A DNA stretch of 64,000 nt. It comes from Synechococcus sp. CS-1325 (lineage in GTDB: Bacteria; Cyanobacteriota; Cyanobacteriia; PCC-6307; Cyanobiaceae). This document shows positions 40,932 to 49,074 of the stretch, piece after piece (the stretch's first letter is position 1; each line of letters begins with the position of its first letter). Below the pieces are notes generated by a model. That model worked only from the letters and a program-made list of their open reading frames with translations, searched no databases and was not told the DNA's origin. Location of the stretch: positions 1 to 64,000 of the forward strand of contig JAHLYW010000014.1 of assembly GCA_025128135.1 (NCBI GenBank). Direction: 5' to 3'. A program made the translations under genes and the position numbers.

Positions 40932-43330
40932 ACGAGGCCGAAACCCGCGCTGAAATGATTGATCCGTTGCTGGCGGCGGCCGGTTGGGGCGTGGTGGAGG
41001 GCAGCCGCATCCGGCGTGAGTTTTCGATCACCCCGGGCCGGATCGAGGGCGGCGGCCGCCGCGGCAAGGCATTGAGCGCCGATTACGTGCTCACCTACCG
41101 CAACACCCAACTGGCGGTGGTGGAGGCCAAGGCCGACAGCCTGCCACTCACCGAAGGGGTAGGCCAGGCCAAGGATTACGCCACCAAACTGCAGATCCGC
41201 TTCACCTACGCCAGTAATGGCAAAGGCGTCTACGCCATCGACATGGCCACGGGCGAGGAGGCGGAGGTCGCCGCCTTCCCGAGCCCCCAGGACCTCTGGG
41301 CCCGCACCTTTGCCGAGGACAACGCCTGGCGTGATTGCTTCGCCGCCATCCCTTATCCCGACAAGGGCGGCAGCTGGCAGATCCGCTTTTACCAAGACAT
41401 CGCCGTGACCCGCGTGCTGGAGGCCATCGCCTCCGGCCAGAACCGCATCCTGCTCACCCTGGCCACCGGCACCGGCAAAACCTCGATCGCTTTTCAGATC
41501 ATCTGGAAGCTGTTCCAGGCCCGCTGGAATCTCTCCGGCCAACCCAGCCGCCGGCCCCGCATCCTGTTTCTGGCCGATCGCAACAACCTCGCCGATCAGG
41601 CCTTCAACGACTTCAGCGCTTTCGCCGCCTTCGAAGACAACGCCCTCGCCCGCATTGAACCGGATGCCCTGCGCAAAAAAGGGCGCGTGCCCACCAATGC
41701 CAGCGTGTTTCTCACCATCTTCCAGACCTTCATGAGCGGACCGGTGCTGGAGGGCAAGCCCTCCCCCTGGTTCGGCCAATACCCGCCGGATTTCTTCGAC
41801 TTCATCGTGATCGATGAATGCCACCGCGGCGGCGCCAACAACGAATCCACCTGGCGCGGCATCCTCGAGTATTTCGCCCCCGCCGTGCAGCTCGGACTCA
41901 CCGCCACCCCGCGCCGCAAGGACAACACCGACACCTACGCCTACTTCGGCGAACCGGTGTTCACGTACTCCCTCAGGGAGGGCATCAACGACGGCTTCCT
42001 CACCCCCTTTCGGGTCAAGCAGGTCACGACCACCCTCGATGACTACGTCTACACCCCAGACGACACAGTGGTGGAAGGGGAGATCGAAGCCGGCAGGCTC
42101 TACAAGGAAGCCGACTTCAACAGGATCATCGAGATCAAACAGCGCGAGCAGCAGCGGGTGGAGATCTTCATGGCTCAGATCGATCAACGCCAGAAAACCC
42201 TGGTGTTCTGCGCCACCCAGGACCACGCCCTGGCGATCCGCGATCTGATCAACCAGCTCAAGGCCAGCACCGATCCCAACTACTGCCAGCGCGTGACGGC
42301 GAACGACGGCGAACTGGGCAACCAGGCCCTGCGTGCCTTCCAGGACAACGAAAAAACCATCCCCACCATCCTCACCACCTCCCAGAAGCTCTCCACCGGC
42401 GTGGACGCCCGCAACGTACGCAATATCGTGCTGCTGCGGCCGGTGAACTCGATGATCGAGTTCAAGCAGATCATCGGCCGTGGCACCCGCCTCTACGACG
42501 GCAAGGACTACTTCACGATCTACGACTTCGTGAAGGCGCATCATCACTTCAGTGATCCGGAGTGGGATGGCGAGCCCCTTCCACCCGAGGAACCAGACAT
42601 CTGCCAACAATGCGGCCAGGCCCCATGCATCTGTGTGAAACCTCCCAAGCCGTGCTCGGTCTGCAGGCAAGACCCTTGCATCTGCCCTTCGCAGCCCTGC
42701 CCGAAATGCCATCAGCTTCCGTGCATCTGCAGGAAGCGGGTTCGGATCAAGCTGGGCGATGGCAAAGAACGCTCGATCCAGCACATGCTGGTCACCAGCT
42801 TCTGGCATCCCGACGGGGCGCCGATGAGCGCTCAGCAGTTCATCACCTTGCTCTACGGCCAGTTGCCGGAGTTTGTGAAAGATGAGGCCGAACTGCGCAC
42901 CCTCTGGAGCCTGCCTGACACACGCCTCAAGCTGCTGCAGGGGCTGGCGGAGAAGGGCTTTGGGGCCGAGCAGCTGGCCGAGATGCAGAGGATCATCGCA
43001 GCCGAGAACAGCGATCTGTTCGATGTACTCGCCCATGTGGCCTACGCCCTGCCGCCGATCCCCCGCCAGGAGCGCGCCAAGCAGGCCCGCCTCTACATCC
43101 ATTCGAAATTCACCAGCAAGCAGCAGCTGTTCCTGGATTTCGTGCTCCAGCACTACGTGACCGTGGGCGTGCAGGAACTGGCCAGCGAGAAGCTCCAACC
43201 GCTTCTGCTGCTGCGCTACCAGAATTCGATCGCCGATGCCGTTGCCGAGCTTGGCCAGCCCCAGGAGATCGGCCTGTTGTTTACGGGTTTTCAGCGCTTT
43301 CTCTACCAATCAAAACCTGGGACTGCCTGA
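40928..43330 (+). CDS. hsdR: Type I restriction endonuclease/translocase subunit with Cys-rich insertion
   Basis: This 800-residue protein starts with GTG at 40928. The N-terminal nuclease has SADYVLTYRNTQLAVVEAK (PD-(D/E)xK, near residues 52-68). The SF2 translocase has LATGTGKTSIAF (near 178), VIDECHRGG (near 296), LTATPRR, and IIGRGTRL. After the motor, about residues 558-603, come three successive Cys-x2-Cys-x4-Cys-x-Cys modules (CQQCGQAPCIC, CSVCRQDPCIC, CPKCHQLPCIC), likely zinc or iron-sulfur binding. The rest is a helical C-terminal domain of the kind that docks on HsdM. It completes the hsdM-hsdS pair 5.8 kb upstream. Confidence 0.92.
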   Translation: MNEAETRAEMIDPLLAAAGWGVVEGSRIRREFSITPGRIEGGGRRGKALSADYVLTYRNTQLAVVEAKADSLPLTEGVGQAKDYATKLQIRFTYASNGKGVYAIDMATGEEAEVAAFPSPQDLWARTFAEDNAWRDCFAAIPYPDKGGSWQIRFYQDIAVTRVLEAIASGQNRILLTLATGTGKTSIAFQIIWKLFQARWNLSGQPSRRPRILFLADRNNLADQAFNDFSAFAAFEDNALARIEPDALRKKGRVPTNASVFLTIFQTFMSGPVLEGKPSPWFGQYPPDFFDFIVIDECHRGGANNESTWRGILEYFAPAVQLGLTATPRRKDNTDTYAYFGEPVFTYSLREGINDGFLTPFRVKQVTTTLDDYVYTPDDTVVEGEIEAGRLYKEADFNRIIEIKQREQQRVEIFMAQIDQRQKTLVFCATQDHALAIRDLINQLKASTDPNYCQRVTANDGELGNQALRAFQDNEKTIPTILTTSQKLSTGVDARNVRNIVLLRPVNSMIEFKQIIGRGTRLYDGKDYFTIYDFVKAHHHFSDPEWDGEPLPPEEPDICQQCGQAPCICVKPPKPCSVCRQDPCICPSQPCPKCHQLPCICRKRVRIKLGDGKERSIQHMLVTSFWHPDGAPMSAQQFITLLYGQLPEFVKDEAELRTLWSLPDTRLKLLQGLAEKGFGAEQLAEMQRIIAAENSDLFDVLAHVAYALPPIPRQERAKQARLYIHSKFTSKQQLFLDFVLQHYVTVGVQELASEKLQPLLLLRYQNSIADAVAELGQPQEIGLLFTGFQRFLYQSKPGTA

Positions 43331-43376
43331 ACAGGAAAGGCTTGGCAAAGCTCTGCTGCCTGCCGCCATGACGAGT

Positions 43377-43748
43377 TCAGCCCAAGGAGTGCAGGCCGAT
43401 CGGGTTGCCCTCGGTGTCGATCACCACCGAGATGAAGCCGAACTGACCGATCGCCATCTTGGGGCGGCAGACCTGGCCGCCGGCGGGAACGACACGGCCT
43501 TCCTCCACGGCGCAATCCTCACAGCTGAAATACACCATCGTGCCGCCCTGGCCCGGTTCACAGCCCGCCATCTGCATCAGTGCGCCACCGGCCCCCACCC
43601 GGCTGTCATCCATCGGGAAGCACCAGTAGGCCATCTCCGGACTTGACATGTCCTCGAACTCCACCTCGAACACGGCTGCATAGAACGCCTTGGCGCGCTC
43701 CATGTCGGACACGTTCAGCTCGAACCAGGTGACCGGGTTAGGTGCCAT
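43377..43748 (-). CDS. VOC/glyoxalase-fold protein
   Basis: This 123-residue protein starts MAPNPVTWFELNVSDMERAK, typical of the vicinal oxygen chelate group related to glyoxalase/bleomycin-resistance proteins. It continues FYAAVFEVEF, AYWCFPMDD and GFISVVIDTEGNPIGLHSLG. The linker between the two beta-alpha-beta modules is shorter than usual (CAVEEGRVVPAGGQVCRPKM). The substrate is unknown. It ends 46 bases after hsdR on the opposite strand and marks the return to core genes. Confidence 0.85.
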   Translation of the reverse strand: MAPNPVTWFELNVSDMERAKAFYAAVFEVEFEDMSSPEMAYWCFPMDDSRVGAGGALMQMAGCEPGQGGTMVYFSCEDCAVEEGRVVPAGGQVCRPKMAIGQFGFISVVIDTEGNPIGLHSLG

Positions 43749-43867
43749 GGCCGGGGCGGCAGTGGGGCAATTCGGATTGTATCGTCGGCCGCTGATCAGT
43801 CTTGCCGGCCGGTGTTCTGGCCTACCTCCCAGCGCCCACCGGGCAGCAGGAGCGGCTGGGCGGAAGA

Positions 43868-45106
43868 ATGAAGCCGATGCCCGCACCCCCCGCTTCCCCC
43901 ATGAACATCGAAGGCCGGCCCTGGCGCACGATCTGGCTGGAGGAGGGGGGGCGCTCAGTCGGTGTGATCGATCAGACCCTGCTGCCGCACCGCTTCGAAA
44001 CCCGCTCGCTCGCCACACTCGATCAGGCGGCGACAGCGATCGCCACCATGGTGGTGCGGGGGGCGCCGCTGATCGGTGTCACCGGGGCCTACGGGCTGAT
44101 GCTTGCCCTGCAGCACGATCCCAGCGATGCGGCGTTGGCGGCTGCCTTCGAGCAGCTCAACGCCACCCGGCCCACGGCGATCAACCTGCGCTGGGCGCTG
44201 GAGCGGGTGCGGGCGTGCGTGCTGCCGCTGCCCCTGGAGCAGCGGGCTGAGGCTGCCCGCGCCGAAGCCGCCGCAATCGCCGAGCAAGACGTGCAGATGT
44301 GTGAGGCGATCGGCGACCACGGCCTGGCGCTGCTGCGCGCCATCGCCACGGCACGGCCGAGCGAGCGGCAGCAAGAGCCCCTCAATGTGCTCACCCACTG
44401 CAATGCCGGCTGGCTGGCCACCGTCGACTGGGGCACGGCCCTGGCGCCGATCTACAAGGCGCACCGCAGCGGGATGCCGATCCATGTGTGGGTGGATGAA
44501 ACCCGCCCCCGCAACCAGGGAGCCAGCCTCACGGCCTTTGAGCTGGGGCGGGAAGGGGTGCCCCACACCGTGATCGTCGACAACGCCGGCGGCCACCTGA
44601 TGCAGCACGGCGAGGTGGATGCCGTGATCGTGGGCACCGATCGCACCACCCGCAGTGGCGATGTATGCAACAAGATCGGCACCTATCTCAAGGCCCTCGC
44701 CGCCCACGACAACGGCGTGCCCTTCTATGTGGCCCTGCCGTCCTCCACGATCGACTGGACAATCGACGACGGGATCGCCCTGATCCCGATTGAGGCGCGC
44801 TCAGCCGAGGAGGTGACCCACATCAGCGGCAAGCCGGCGGGGAGCTCCGCAGACCCTGCCGCCGCCCAATCCACCGCCACCACGGTGCAACTCACCCCCG
44901 ATGGCAGCGCCGGCTTCAACCCCGCCTTTGACGTGACCCCCGCCCGGCTGGTCACGGCCCTGATCACCGAGCGGGGGGTGGCACCGGCGAGTGAGGCGGG
45001 CCTGCGGGGCCTCTACGCCGAGCCCACGGAGTCTTGCCCGATGGCCATGGAGGGAAAGGTGGTGGCGGCTGCGATCAACACCGTTGGTCGCAGCCAGGAA
45101 CGGTAG
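43868..45106 (+). CDS. mtnA: Methylthioribose-1-phosphate isomerase
   Basis: This protein of about 412 residues isomerises 5-methylthioribose-1-phosphate to the ribulose form in the methionine salvage pathway. It has the eIF2B-like fold with [15 protein letters not shown] (phosphate site), [17 protein letters not shown] (catalytic Cys) and [20 protein letters not shown] (catalytic Asp). An internal insertion after [14 protein letters not shown] (Ala/Ser-rich) is a little longer than typical. ATG at 43868 or 43901 may be the start. No other salvage gene is adjacent. Confidence 0.93.
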   Translation: MKPMPAPPASPMNIEGRPWRTIWLEEGGRSVGVIDQTLLPHRFETRSLATLDQAATAIATMVVRGAPLIGVTGAYGLMLALQHDPSDAALAAAFEQLNATRPTAINLRWALERVRACVLPLPLEQRAEAARAEAAAIAEQDVQMCEAIGDHGLALLRAIATARPSERQQEPLNVLTHCNAGWLATVDWGTALAPIYKAHRSGMPIHVWVDETRPRNQGASLTAFELGREGVPHTVIVDNAGGHLMQHGEVDAVIVGTDRTTRSGDVCNKIGTYLKALAAHDNGVPFYVALPSSTIDWTIDDGIALIPIEARSAEEVTHISGKPAGSSADPAAAQSTATTVQLTPDGSAGFNPAFDVTPARLVTALITERGVAPASEAGLRGLYAEPTESCPMAMEGKVVAAAINTVGRSQER

Positions 45107-45168
45107 GTTCGCCGCGAAGCCCTCACCATTGGGTCAGCAGGATCGGCCATGCCTGGGATCGGTTGTTC

Positions 45169-45741
45169 ATGAACCCCAACCACGCCCTTGAGAGGCTCAA
45201 GGCGGGCAATCATCGCTACGTGAGCGGGGATGCCTCCCACCACCATCAATCAGGCAGCCGGATGCGGGTGATCGCAGCAGGCCAGCACCCGTTCGCGATC
45301 ATCCTCGGTTGCGCCGATTCGCGGGTACCACCCGAGATCATCTTTGATCAGGGCCTCGGTGACCTCTTCGTGATCCGAGTGGCGGGCAACATCCTTGACG
45401 ATGCAATTCTTGGCAGCATCGAATATGCGGCAGAGGAATTCGGCACCTCCCTGGTGGTGGTGCTGGGCCATGAGCGCTGTGGCGCCGTGGCCGCCACCCT
45501 CAAACACGCCGAGATCCCCGGCCACGTGAGCACCCTGCTCAGGGCGATCCAGCCAGCCGTTGATCGGGCCAGGGATCAACCGGGAGATCTGCTCGACAAT
45601 GCCGTTCGCGCCAACATTGAACTGGTGGTGGAACAACTGAAAAGCGCGGCGCCTGTGGCCGAAAGGCTTGCAACCGAACAGCTGAAGATCGTTGGAGGCT
45701 TCTACAACCTCGATTGCGGAACCGTGTTGATCGGGGAGTGA
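45169..45741 (+). CDS. Beta-class carbonic anhydrase
   Basis: This 190-residue zinc enzyme interconverts CO2 and bicarbonate. Zinc ligands are Cys48 (in GCADSRVPPE), His101 and Cys104 (in GHERCGA); the Asp50-Arg52 dyad is intact. There is no N-terminal extension and no carboxysome-type C-terminal domain, so it is the small bacterial type and not CcaA/CsoSCA. The start is ATG at 45169, 62 bases after mtnA. Confidence 0.92.
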   Translation: MNPNHALERLKAGNHRYVSGDASHHHQSGSRMRVIAAGQHPFAIILGCADSRVPPEIIFDQGLGDLFVIRVAGNILDDAILGSIEYAAEEFGTSLVVVLGHERCGAVAATLKHAEIPGHVSTLLRAIQPAVDRARDQPGDLLDNAVRANIELVVEQLKSAAPVAERLATEQLKIVGGFYNLDCGTVLIGE

Positions 45742-45799
45742 TGGGCCGGAATCACCAGCAGGACAGATAACGATCGATAAGCCGAGGGTACGGCTGGCG

Positions 45800-46351
45800 A
45801 AAGGTAGGGCCGATCGGATTCGGTCCCTGAGATTACGGCTGGCAGCAATGGCGGCAGCTCCGCCCAGAACCGGCAGTAGCCCCTGAACAGGACCATGGCT
45901 GCTCTCCACGGTGAGCCGGCGGAACTGAAGGCATACAAAATCGTCGATTGGTGAGTGGTGCGTGCTACGGAGATCGGTGTACCCGCTTCTGCAACAAATT
46001 GGCTGCTCAAACTCGTTGTGGCAAAATCACAAAGTTTGATTCGATCGAGGTGTCACCAGCCTGGCTTAAGGTGAACACCTGCCCACTGGCACCTTCCGAA
46101 ATGAAACCCACTTCGTAGGAGATCAGCTGGACAGGCGCCGAAAAGGCCAACTGAGAACTGATTAATCAGGGTCAGAAGGCCAGGCCGACTCCTGAAAAAG
46201 TGAGGCACAGGCCATCATCATCGGCAATGGTTGTGGCAGTCGGCTAAAAGTTGATGAAGGTGAGTGTAAGGCCGTCTACAGTTTTGGAGACGGATGTGAG
46301 ATTAGTGTCACCGCCATCGAAGAGAAATGGGATCGGAGCGACACTTGAGCC
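45800..46351 (-). pseudogene. Decayed exported protein with a VPGPLP-type C-terminal sorting tag
   Basis: One minus-strand frame from 46351 reads GSSVAPIPFLFDGGDTNLTS, VDGLTLTFINF, stop, TATTIADDDGLCLTFSGVGL, two more stops, then SQLAFSAPVQLISYEVGFIS and ASGQVFTLSQAGDTSIESNF. After frame changes it ends QGLLPVLGGAAAIAASRNLR and DRIR. The last part resembles the cyanobacterial sorting tag (VPGPLPxLGAAAAFxxSRxLRxR) recognised by an exosortase-like system. At least three stops and two frameshifts make it non-functional. No other gene is seen in this gap. Confidence 0.6.
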
Positions 46352-46461
46352 AAGTCATCCAAAACATTTAAAATATATCGGCCAGCTTTCAATCCACAGA
46401 GCAGTAAGCAAAACATCTCCCCCGAATGTCCGGCGCCGATGGCCCCGCCTCGGCGGCGAAG

Positions 46462-46869
46462 TCAGAGCCGCTGGTGCAGTTCGATCACGTTGCGGTCGGG
46501 ATCCCGCAGGAACAGGCCTTGGGCCTTGCCACCGAAGTCCACCGGCCCGGCGCTCGGCTCCAGGCCCAGGGCCCGCAGTTCCTTGATCGCGGTGTCGAGG
46601 TCGTTGCAGAGCAGGGCGAAGTGGGTGATACCCGCGGGCTTCTCCGGGCCGTCCATCAGAACGTTGGTTTCAGCGGCCGTGGGGGCATTGAGCATCAGAT
46701 TGATTTCCACGCCACTGGGGTGGCTGAGGATCGCGACCGGCTCCGGCCCGATCGGCCCGGCCACAAACTGGAAGCCGAGCCTGGCGTAGAACGCCGCTGA
46801 TCGCTCCATGTCGTGAACGCGGATGCCGATGTGGGCCAGGCCGCCGATGCCGGAGAGCGTCTGTGCCAT
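46462..46869 (-). CDS. VOC-family (glyoxalase-fold) protein
   Basis: This 135-residue protein has two beta-alpha-beta modules: IGGLAHIGIRVHDMERSAAF, YARLGFQFV, VEINLML, ITHFALLCNDLDTAIKELRA and GLFLRDPDRNVIELHQRL. The ordered His and Glu residues (His in LAHIGI, Glu in VEINLM, His in ITHFAL, Glu in VIELHQ) are those of metal-binding VOC enzymes such as glyoxalase I or ring-cleavage dioxygenase relatives. The substrate is unknown. Confidence 0.87.
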   Translation of the reverse strand: MAQTLSGIGGLAHIGIRVHDMERSAAFYARLGFQFVAGPIGPEPVAILSHPSGVEINLMLNAPTAAETNVLMDGPEKPAGITHFALLCNDLDTAIKELRALGLEPSAGPVDFGGKAQGLFLRDPDRNVIELHQRL

Positions 46870-47219
46870 GCGGGCGTCTGCTCGGAGTGAAGGCATGCAT
46901 CCTGCCGCCACACCGCTCCACCTGATCAATGTTCGGGAAGGCGCCTGGGGAGATCCTTGCAAGCCTCGACAACCTCTCGCTTGCCTTCCCACCCTGGGTT
47001 GAGCAGTCCTTGTAGAGCCAGTTTCTGGATCAGCCGGAACTCTCCGGTTGTCAGACTTTCCGCTGCTGGGTCGGGGCCTCCGCTGGGTTGAGGGGTGGTC
47101 CACGGCAGCGCAGAAGGGAGCGCAGAAGCGGGCGCAGAAATGCCCGAGCAGGCCATTTCATGCCGAACAAGGTTTCGAGTGTGAACCCGAAACCACTGGC
47201 AACGACTGACTTTCTTGAA
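46870..47219. other. Gap with one doubtful small gene next to tRNA-Ala
   Basis: A minus-strand frame (ATG 47156 to stop at 46926, 76 codons) ends TTGEFRLIQKLALQGLLNPG, WEGKREVVEACKDLPRRL, which looks like a real helical segment; its first half is low-complexity Ser/Ala/Pro. No family is recognised. Being directly 3' of a tRNA gene, the stretch could include an old integration site, but no repeat of the tRNA end was found. Confidence 0.3.
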
Positions 47220-47292
47220 TGGAGCCAAGCGGATTCGAACCGCTGACCCCCTGCATGCCATGCAGGTGCTCTACCAGCTGAGCTATGGCCCC
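47220..47292 (-). tRNA. tRNA-Ala (GGC)
   Basis: The 73-nt cloverleaf is complete. The acceptor stem GGGGCCA pairs with TGGCTCC, the D-arm contains AGCTCAGCTGGTAGAGC, and the T-arm contains GGTTCGAATCC. The anticodon stem CCTGC/GCAGG encloses the loop ATGGCAT with anticodon GGC. CCA is not encoded beyond the discriminator A. Confidence 0.97.
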
Positions 47293-47324
47293 TTCACTCG
47301 CCAACATACATGCCGGCGGGCAGC

Positions 47325-47960
47325 TCAGACCTGGCGCCAGACCGCCACCAGCCGGCCCTGCACCGACACCTGATCGGCCTCCACCAGAATGGGCGCATAG
47401 GCGGGATTGGCGGCCTCCAGCCGCACCTGGGAGCCCTGGCGATGGAAGTGCTTGAGGGTGGTGCCGCTGCCTTCCACCAGGGCGGCCACGATCGTGCCGG
47501 GCTTCAGCCGGCTCGGCTCCGGCACCGGCTGCATCAGCACCACGTCGCCGTCGTCGATGTGGGCATCCACCATGCTGTCGCCGTTGACGGTGAGGGCGAA
47601 CAGGCCCCGGGTGTCGAGCAGCGGCTTCAGATCGAGCCGCTCCTGGATGTCGTCGTAGGGCTCCACCAGGCCGCCGGCCGCCACGGCTCCGAGCACCGGG
47701 ATGCCCTGGAGCTGGCCGCCGAGCAATTGCAGGGTGCGGGCCTGACCCTCCTGCCAGGTGATCCAGCCCTTCTGCTGGAGATGGCGGAGCCGGCTCTGGA
47801 TCGGTGCCGGCGAGCGCAGCCCCATCGCCTCCATCATCTGGCGGATCGAGGGGCTGTGGCGGTGGCTGCCGATGTAACCGGTCAACCAGTCGTAGAGCTC
47901 CTGCTGGGCGGGTGTGAGGCTGGTGTGGGGCTCAGGGGCCTGAGCATTCAGAGAGATCAC
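47325..47960 (-). CDS. lexA: LexA-type repressor
   Basis: This 211-residue protein has an N-terminal winged helix (residues 14-75: SLTPAQQELYDWLTGYIGSH, SPSIRQMMEAMGLRS) and a C-terminal S24 self-cleaving domain. The cleavage site is Ala95-Gly96 (GAVAAGGL), the nucleophile is Ser129 (NGDSM) and the general base is Lys170 (TTLKHF). All three are intact, unlike in some cyanobacterial LexA proteins that lost them. It should repress DNA-damage genes and possibly itself through the box just upstream. Confidence 0.94.
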   Translation of the reverse strand: MISLNAQAPEPHTSLTPAQQELYDWLTGYIGSHRHSPSIRQMMEAMGLRSPAPIQSRLRHLQQKGWITWQEGQARTLQLLGGQLQGIPVLGAVAAGGLVEPYDDIQERLDLKPLLDTRGLFALTVNGDSMVDAHIDDGDVVLMQPVPEPSRLKPGTIVAALVEGSGTTLKHFHRQGSQVRLEAANPAYAPILVEADQVSVQGRLVAVWRQV

Positions 47961-47981
47961 CGTCTGGGTTCAGGCGCCGTC

Positions 47982-47995
47982 AGTACATTTGTGCC
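47982..47995. promoter_or_regulatory. Probable LexA box upstream of lexA
   Basis: AGTACATTTGTGCC fits the cyanobacterial LexA box RGTACnnnDGTwCb with one mismatch (G for w). It lies about 22 bases upstream of the lexA ATG, consistent with autoregulation. Confidence 0.55.
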
Positions 47996-48049
47996 ATTGA
48001 TCGACTGATTTGTCCAGCCCCGCTCCAGCCCCGCCGGCTGGCCGGGGGT

Positions 48050-49006
48050 TCAGAGGCCGCCCAGCAAGGCGGCCAGCAGGGCCTGCTGGACGTGCAGGCG
48101 GTTCTCGGCCTGATCGAAGACGCGACTGGCGGATCCCTCGATCACACCGGCGCTGATCTCCTCGCCGCGGTGGGCCGGCAGGCAGTGCAGAACAATGGCG
48201 CGGGGATCGGCTTCGGCCAGCAGGGCCTCATCGAGGCAGAACCCCTCGAAGGCCTGCTGCCGCTCCCGTTGCTCCTCCTCCTGCCCCATCGAAGCCCAGA
48301 CATCGGTGTAAAGGGCCTGGGCGCCGCGCACGGCGGCCAGCGGGTCATGCGTCACCGTAATGCTGCAGCGCCCCGCCGCCAGCTGCCGGGCCACAGCCAG
48401 CACGGCCGGCTCCGGCTCGAATCCAGCTGGGCAGGCGATCCGCACATTCACCGCCAGCAAGGCGCCGCAGAGCAACAGGGAGTGGGCCACGTTGTTGCCG
48501 TCGCCCACATAGGCCAGGTTCAGGCCGGCCAGGCTTCCAAAGGCTTCCTGCACGGTGAGGTAATCGGCCAGGGCCTGGCAGGGGTGCTCCAGATCGGTGA
48601 GGGCGTTGATCACCGGGATGGAGGCCCAGTGGGCGTAATCAGCCAGATCCTGCTGGGCGAAGGTGCGGATCGCCAACGCATCCACATAGCGGCTCAGCAC
48701 CCGGGCCGTATCGGCGATCGGTTCGCCGCGCCCCACCTGGGTGACGGCGGGGTTGAGGTCGAGGGTCTGGCCGCCGAGCCGGGCCATCGCCACCGAGAAG
48801 CTCACCCGGGTGCGGGTGGAGGCCTTGGTGAAGATCAGGCCCAGCACCCTGCCCTGTAGATCGATGCGGCGCTGGCCGCTCTTCAGATCGGCCGCGAGCT
48901 GCAGCAGAGCGAGGGTTTCGTCGCGGCTGAAATCAGCGCTGGAGAGCAGGTCGCGACCCTTGAGGGGCGCCAGGGCTGGATCGGGGCTGGAGAACGGAGG
49001 GTTCAT
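48050..49006 (-). CDS. argF: Ornithine carbamoyltransferase
   Basis: This 318-residue enzyme joins carbamoyl phosphate and ornithine to citrulline in arginine synthesis. The carbamoyl-phosphate motif STRTR is at residues 63-67, and HPCQALADYLTV and the ornithine-side HCLPAHRGEEI (near 276) are present. TDVWASMGQEEE is also typical. It lies between ftsH and lexA, all on the minus strand. Confidence 0.96.
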   Translation of the reverse strand: MNPPFSSPDPALAPLKGRDLLSSADFSRDETLALLQLAADLKSGQRRIDLQGRVLGLIFTKASTRTRVSFSVAMARLGGQTLDLNPAVTQVGRGEPIADTARVLSRYVDALAIRTFAQQDLADYAHWASIPVINALTDLEHPCQALADYLTVQEAFGSLAGLNLAYVGDGNNVAHSLLLCGALLAVNVRIACPAGFEPEPAVLAVARQLAAGRCSITVTHDPLAAVRGAQALYTDVWASMGQEEEQRERQQAFEGFCLDEALLAEADPRAIVLHCLPAHRGEEISAGVIEGSASRVFDQAENRLHVQQALLAALLGGL

Positions 49007-49042
49007 GACCCCTTCACCAAAGAACCCTTATCCGGGATCAGG

Positions 49043-49067
49043 GGCCCCTCCGTCAAGGGGAGGGGCC
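49043..49067 (-). terminator. Hairpin between ftsH and argF
   Basis: GGCCCCTCC (49043-49051) and GGAGGGGCC (49059-49067) form a nine-base GC stem. There is no strong T-run, so it may be an attenuating or processing hairpin between ftsH and argF. Confidence 0.4.
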
Positions 49068-49074
49068 GCAGCGC

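Noticed and set aside
40874..43309. Minus-strand frame of 811 codons opposite hsdR.
   Set aside because: The plus strand encodes complete HsdR motifs. The antisense frame is low-complexity and arises from codon bias.
46870..47292. tRNA-Ala as an attachment site of an integrated element.
   Set aside because: No integrase and no repeat of the tRNA 3' end were found in the window.
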